A stretch of DNA of 36,309 nucleotides from Arenicellales bacterium (GTDB lineage: Bacteria > Pseudomonadota > Gammaproteobacteria > Arenicellales > JAANXG01): NCBI GenBank assembly GCA_030066885.1, contig JASJAT010000039.1, positions 1 to 36,309 of the forward strand, in the 5' to 3' direction. The first letter of the stretch is position 1. Each line of letters starts with the position of its first letter. The notes below the pieces were generated by a model. That model did no database searches, had not been told where the DNA came from, and saw only the letters and a list, made by a program, of their open reading frames with translations. Positions 32,836-36,309 of this stretch are shown piece by piece. The translations under genes and the position numbers were made by a program.

Positions 32836-34599
32836 CTAGACGTAATCCTTATATTTCTCCAAGTAACGTACAGGCTTGCTTAGAGCGTCCCGGCGGAAGG
32901 GGTCGCCCAGCTCACGGCTACACATTATCTCGAGAACCGTGGTTTTACCTTCATTCATTTGCATATCGATTGCTTTTTCAAGAGCAGGGCCGACATCTTC
33001 CAGGTTGTCCACTGTCATGCCCTCTGCGCCCATCGCGCGGCCTATTCCAGCAAAACTTTGATTGTCGAGATCGCCGGCCACGAACCTACGGCTATAAAAA
33101 TCAACTTGGTTCTTTTTCTCGGCTCCCCATTGCCTGTTGTGAAAGACAACTGCCGTAACCGGGATATTATGACGCACACAGGTCATCGTCTCGGACATAC
33201 TCATTCCCCACGCCCCGTCACCTGCATAAGAAATACCCGGTCGATCCGGGGCCGCAATTTTAGCGCCAATCATGGTGGGGAAGGCATAACCGCAGTTGCC
33301 CCAGCTCATGGCTGCGAAGAAGCTGCGCGGCCTTTCAAAGCGAAGATAGCTATTGGCGACAGAGTTGATGTTACCGATATCGGTCGACACCATTACATCT
33401 TTGGGCATGGCTTTTTCGAGTTCGCGTAATACCTGGCGCGGGTGCAACCAATTACCCGGTTCGCTTTTTTGTTCCTCTATCATGTCCAAACTAAACGCAT
33501 CCATCTCATGGGTCCATTCATTAAGTTCCCTTTCCCAAGCATCTTTTTCGGCCTTCATTTCTTCCATACGCTGGTCACGGTTAGCGTCACAAGCGAGTGT
33601 TCTGTCGCTTATGAGTGACAGCAGAGCCGTTGCCGAAGCCTTTGCATCACCACAAATGCCGACCGAGATCTTTTTCACCAGTCCAAGCATTTTGTGGTCT
33701 GCATCGATTTGAATAATTTTGGCGTCGCCGGGCCAGTACTCGATGCCGTATTGCGGTAAAGTACCGAAGGGTCCGAGGCGCGTACCCAAGGCGACAATGA
33801 CGTCAGCCTTTGAGATTAATTTCATGGCCGCCTTAGAACCTTGATAGCCCAGTGGTCCGCACCATTGTGGATGGCTGGCTGGAAAGGAATCATTGTGCAG
33901 GTAGCTGTTAACCACCGGCCCACCCAAACGCTCTGCCAAAGCTTGACACGCTTCCAAACCATCGGCCATGACCACTCCACCACCGGAGATGATCACTGGA
34001 TTTTTTGCTTGGGCCAGGATGTCCGCGGCTGCTTTCAGACTGTTGTCACCACCAGCACCTCGATCCAGACGTTGGGGCTGTGGAATCTCACATTCTATGT
34101 CACCGTAAAAATAGTCACGTGGAATATTGAGTTGAGTCGGTCCCATCTCAGACATGGCACGATCAAAACATCGGCCGGCGAACTCGGCCATTCGTTTGGG
34201 ATTGTTTACATGGCCCTGGTACTTGGTGAACTCTTGAAACATGGGTAACTGATTTGCTTCCTGAAATCCTCCCAAGCCCATACCCATGGTACCGCTTTCC
34301 GGTGTGACGACAACGACGGGAGAATGGGCCCAGTAAGCCGCAGCAATGCCGGTGACGCAGTTACTGATACCGGGACCGTTTTGACCAATGCACACCCCGT
34401 GTTTTCCAGATACACGTGAATACCCATCAGCCATGTGCGCAGCCCCTTGTTCGTGGACCACTGGGATCATGGTGATACCCGCAGGCGCGAATATATCCAT
34501 CGCGTCCATGAACGCCGAGCCCATGATGCCGAATATCGTTGTTACACCGTTCGCCGCCATCGTCTCCACAAACGCTTCACTCGGGGTCATACGGGTCAT
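32836..34599 (-). CDS. xsc: Sulfoacetaldehyde acetyltransferase
   Basis: A 587-residue ThDP enzyme matching Xsc throughout, including the diagnostic C-terminus FRRDALSKPVRYLEKYKDYV. Xsc cleaves sulfoacetaldehyde with phosphate to acetyl phosphate and sulfite, the common last step of taurine, isethionate and related sulfonate breakdown. The cofactor Glu is E50 (VVHEQGAAHMADGYSR); the PP-domain motif is GDGAWGMSMSE to FHNRQWG. AAGAGGAGATGG just upstream supports the ATG at 34599. No taurine dehydrogenase, transaminase, phosphotransacetylase or sulfite exporter gene is near, which is unusual because pta often accompanies xsc. Confidence 0.97.
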   Translation of the reverse strand: MTRMTPSEAFVETMAANGVTTIFGIMGSAFMDAMDIFAPAGITMIPVVHEQGAAHMADGYSRVSGKHGVCIGQNGPGISNCVTGIAAAYWAHSPVVVVTPESGTMGMGLGGFQEANQLPMFQEFTKYQGHVNNPKRMAEFAGRCFDRAMSEMGPTQLNIPRDYFYGDIECEIPQPQRLDRGAGGDNSLKAAADILAQAKNPVIISGGGVVMADGLEACQALAERLGGPVVNSYLHNDSFPASHPQWCGPLGYQGSKAAMKLISKADVIVALGTRLGPFGTLPQYGIEYWPGDAKIIQIDADHKMLGLVKKISVGICGDAKASATALLSLISDRTLACDANRDQRMEEMKAEKDAWERELNEWTHEMDAFSLDMIEEQKSEPGNWLHPRQVLRELEKAMPKDVMVSTDIGNINSVANSYLRFERPRSFFAAMSWGNCGYAFPTMIGAKIAAPDRPGISYAGDGAWGMSMSETMTCVRHNIPVTAVVFHNRQWGAEKKNQVDFYSRRFVAGDLDNQSFAGIGRAMGAEGMTVDNLEDVGPALEKAIDMQMNEGKTTVLEIMCSRELGDPFRRDALSKPVRYLEKYKDYV

Positions 34600-34770
34600 T
34601 TTCCATCTCCTCTTATACGGTTGGGTGGCATGTAGCCAAAATGCTGATATTGAAGAAACCAGGAATTATCTCAATTATTAATGAGGGTGAATACCTCGTG
34701 CTCCGAGCCCACAGGCTCGTAGGCATGATCCAAACTCGCAGATCCCGGGGTTTTCGTCCCGTTGTTTCTC

Positions 34771-34799
34771 TTGACGGCCCGGCCCACTTTTCACATCAT
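34771..34799 (+). promoter_or_regulatory. Candidate sigma-70 promoter for the gene at 34898
   Basis: TTGACG (34771-34776) is followed after 17 bases by CATCAT (34794-34799); five and four of six bases match the consensus boxes. A 98-base leader would follow, with a short palindrome (CTGCG/CGCAG, about 34841-34863). AAGGAGACGAC precedes the ATG. Confidence 0.4.
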
Positions 34800-34897
34800 A
34801 TCCGTTCGGGAGGTAGCAACATCCCTGACGCACCATAAACTGCGTTCTCAAGAAAAATCGCAGTTACGTACCACTCAAAGCCACCCAAGGAGACGAC

Positions 34898-36091
34898 ATG
34901 AGTACCCCGCAGCCTTTGAAGTATTTGGATAAGGCCCTGACCGGCCTGCGCGATCTGAATCTGGTTCCGGAGAAAACCGATGATGCGCCGATCATTGATT
35001 TAATCAATCAGATTTCGGATTTAGATGAAGAAAAAACCCTGGCCATAGCCCGGACCCTGAGTCAGGCATCGTTGTTCAATGAAGTGGTGCGGGAGCAGGT
35101 CAGCAGTATGGAATTGGGCGAACGTTACGAGGACATCACAAATTCGTTCAACAGTATACGCGATGACGCCAAGAGCATGGTGGAGCAGGTAGAAGACGGC
35201 AAGATCGACACCTGGGAGCGGATTGGCAATATCTGGATGAAGGTAACGCGGGGGGATATTTCTGATCGGTTTGAAGACATCAAGAAGACTTATCTGGATG
35301 TGACTGATGACTCTGACGACCAGATCAAGCGAGAGCATGTGATTTTGGGGGCATACCAGGACTTTCGAGGGGCGCTAAAGGAGTCGGAGGTGCTGGCGCT
35401 GGAGGTGTTGAAGAAGGCGGAGTCGGAGCTGGACCAAGCCAAGGCGGAGCTGGAATCGGCCATGCAAGCGGTGGAGAACTATACGGGAGAGGATCTGGCC
35501 GAACGGGCGAAGCTGGAACTGGCGCGGGATGAACGCATGCGCAACGTGCAGTATCACGACCGGCGTTATCAGATTGCCAAGGATTTATCTGACAACCTGA
35601 CCGTCAACTACAACTCATCGGAAGTCATTATGGCGCGGTTGATGCAGACCACTACGGCGAAGGAGAGGGTGTATCAACAGGCGATCAGTTTCTTTGGCAC
35701 CAACGAGACGGTGCTGACCGCGTTGAGTGCATCTTTTACCGGGCTATTTGGCTTACACGAAAGCACCCAGACCTTAAATGCCATGAAAGAGGGCATCAGT
35801 AAGAGCATGGAGGACTTAGCTGAGATAGGCGGCAAGGTGCAGGAAGAGGCCCTTAAGGCGGGCTATGGTCCGACCATTCGAGCAGATTCAGTGAAGAAGT
35901 TGGTGGAATCGGTGATCCGGTATCAGGAGCGTTCCAAGGAGATCATCAGCGAGATGCGGGCGATGAGCACGCAAAACGCAGAGGAGATCCGTACCGCTGT
36001 GGAGGAAGGCAAGCAACGGTTAGCCCGGTTGGTCGATGAAGGCAAGGCTCTGCCTCTGGATTTTCCAGCTGAACAAAGCGCAGCGGCGTAG
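34898..36091 (+). CDS. Long helical protein of the 'cell surface protein' type
   Basis: A 397-residue, almost entirely helical and acidic protein with no signal peptide or membrane span. Residues about 165-215 look coiled coil (ALKESEVLALEVLKKAE and the following Glu/Ala/Lys runs). Recognisable segments such as LFNEVVREQVSSMELGERY and FNSIRDDAKSMVEQ, and the neighbouring DUF6384-like gene, fit a family I recall as annotated 'cell surface protein' that sits in clusters with PspA-like and envelope-stress genes; I hold that link loosely. No enzymatic motif is seen. A strong AAGGAG precedes the ATG. Codon use looks cleaner and more G/C-ending than in the rest of the window, which suggests high expression. 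Confidence 0.65.
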   Translation: MSTPQPLKYLDKALTGLRDLNLVPEKTDDAPIIDLINQISDLDEEKTLAIARTLSQASLFNEVVREQVSSMELGERYEDITNSFNSIRDDAKSMVEQVEDGKIDTWERIGNIWMKVTRGDISDRFEDIKKTYLDVTDDSDDQIKREHVILGAYQDFRGALKESEVLALEVLKKAESELDQAKAELESAMQAVENYTGEDLAERAKLELARDERMRNVQYHDRRYQIAKDLSDNLTVNYNSSEVIMARLMQTTTAKERVYQQAISFFGTNETVLTALSASFTGLFGLHESTQTLNAMKEGISKSMEDLAEIGGKVQEEALKAGYGPTIRADSVKKLVESVIRYQERSKEIISEMRAMSTQNAEEIRTAVEEGKQRLARLVDEGKALPLDFPAEQSAAA

Positions 36092-36114
36092 TTGATTCAA
36101 AGTCTAGGTTGACT

Positions 36115-36309
36115 ATGGCGGAGGATAAGACACCGGCCCGTCCGCTCGACGACGTTATGTTGGCCATGGACGTGGTCGACACTTTACGGCACCAACAATT
36201 GTTGGTGGAGCGCGAGCTCAACACGGAAGACCGGGACAAAAAGATGATGGACCGCTTGCGCGAGATCTATGCCTCGCAGGGAATCGAAGTGCCCGACCAC
36301 GTGCTTGAG
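36115..36309 (+). CDS. DUF6384-like protein, N-terminal part, cut by window end
   Basis: An open frame with ATG at 36115 runs 65 codons to the last base without a stop. It begins MAEDKTPARPLDDVMLAMDV and continues VDTLRHQQLLVERELNTEDR and IYASQGIEVPDHVLE, which I recognise as the start of DUF6384 proteins. Its start is 24 bases after the upstream gene's stop, so the two are probably co-transcribed. Function unknown. Confidence 0.7.
   Translation, partial: MAEDKTPARPLDDVMLAMDVVDTLRHQQLLVERELNTEDRDKKMMDRLREIYASQGIEVPDHVLE

Noticed and set aside
34690-34760. tRNA-like hairpins upstream of the helical protein gene
   Set aside because: A six-base hairpin CGAGCC/GGCTCG is present, but no cloverleaf, T-loop or acceptor stem can be formed.

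Overview
The window looks like a chromosomal segment of a gammaproteobacterium. The calls below rest on motif recognition in the translated sequence; nothing was searched. The gammaproteobacterial assignment is an inference from the protein families (AruH/AruI-like arginine transamination, Xsc, CobS/CobT-like pair, cytochrome c', TonB/ExbBD operon, PilZ/SPOR) and from dispersed palindromic repeats of REP type. Base composition looks balanced. I see no rRNA, tRNA, CRISPR array, integrase or transposase gene. Gene density is high and strands change often, so most units are one to five genes.

Layout. 100-2310: a membrane-anchored peptidoglycan-binding protein. 2384-5072: an enolase-superfamily enzyme, then a repeat-bearing gap and an MFS transporter. 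5091-8025 (minus): two polytopic membrane proteins, one GT-C-like and one with a conspicuous Asp/Glu/His cluster. 8137-11353 (minus): PLP decarboxylase, EamA-type exporter and N-formylglutamate amidohydrolase-like gene. 11669-14066: a lipoprotein, a degenerate methyltransferase-like gene and a DUF3750 protein, separated by repeats. 14241-19067: aruH-like transaminase divergent from an amino-acid ABC binding protein, permease and aruI-like 2-ketoarginine decarboxylase, a probable arginine uptake and transamination module without its ATPase. 19145-21450: cysC, a TauD-like dioxygenase and a small membrane protein. 21743-25246: a secreted protein, ExbB/TolQ, two ExbD proteins, TonB and a 59-residue protein. 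25312-26637 (minus): cytochrome c' and a diheme cytochrome c. 26916-28305: a second TauD/TfdA dioxygenase followed at once by a protein with two PARP-type zinc fingers. 28468-34599 (minus): PilZ-TM-coiled coil-SPOR protein, CobT-like and CobS-like pair, and xsc. 34898-36309: a helical envelope-type protein and the start of a DUF6384-like gene cut by the window edge.

Themes. Carbon-nitrogen-sulfur turnover dominates: arginine transamination, sulfoacetaldehyde cleavage (Xsc), APS kinase and two Fe(II)/2-oxoglutarate dioxygenases. The strongest leads for new biology are the tandem PARP-finger protein beside a dioxygenase; the paired ExbD subunits in which one carries Asn in place of the proton-path Asp; the PilZ-SPOR fusion; the CobS/CobT-like pair without CobN; and a family of palindromic repeats that sits at convergent gene junctions and supplies the stop codons of adjacent genes.
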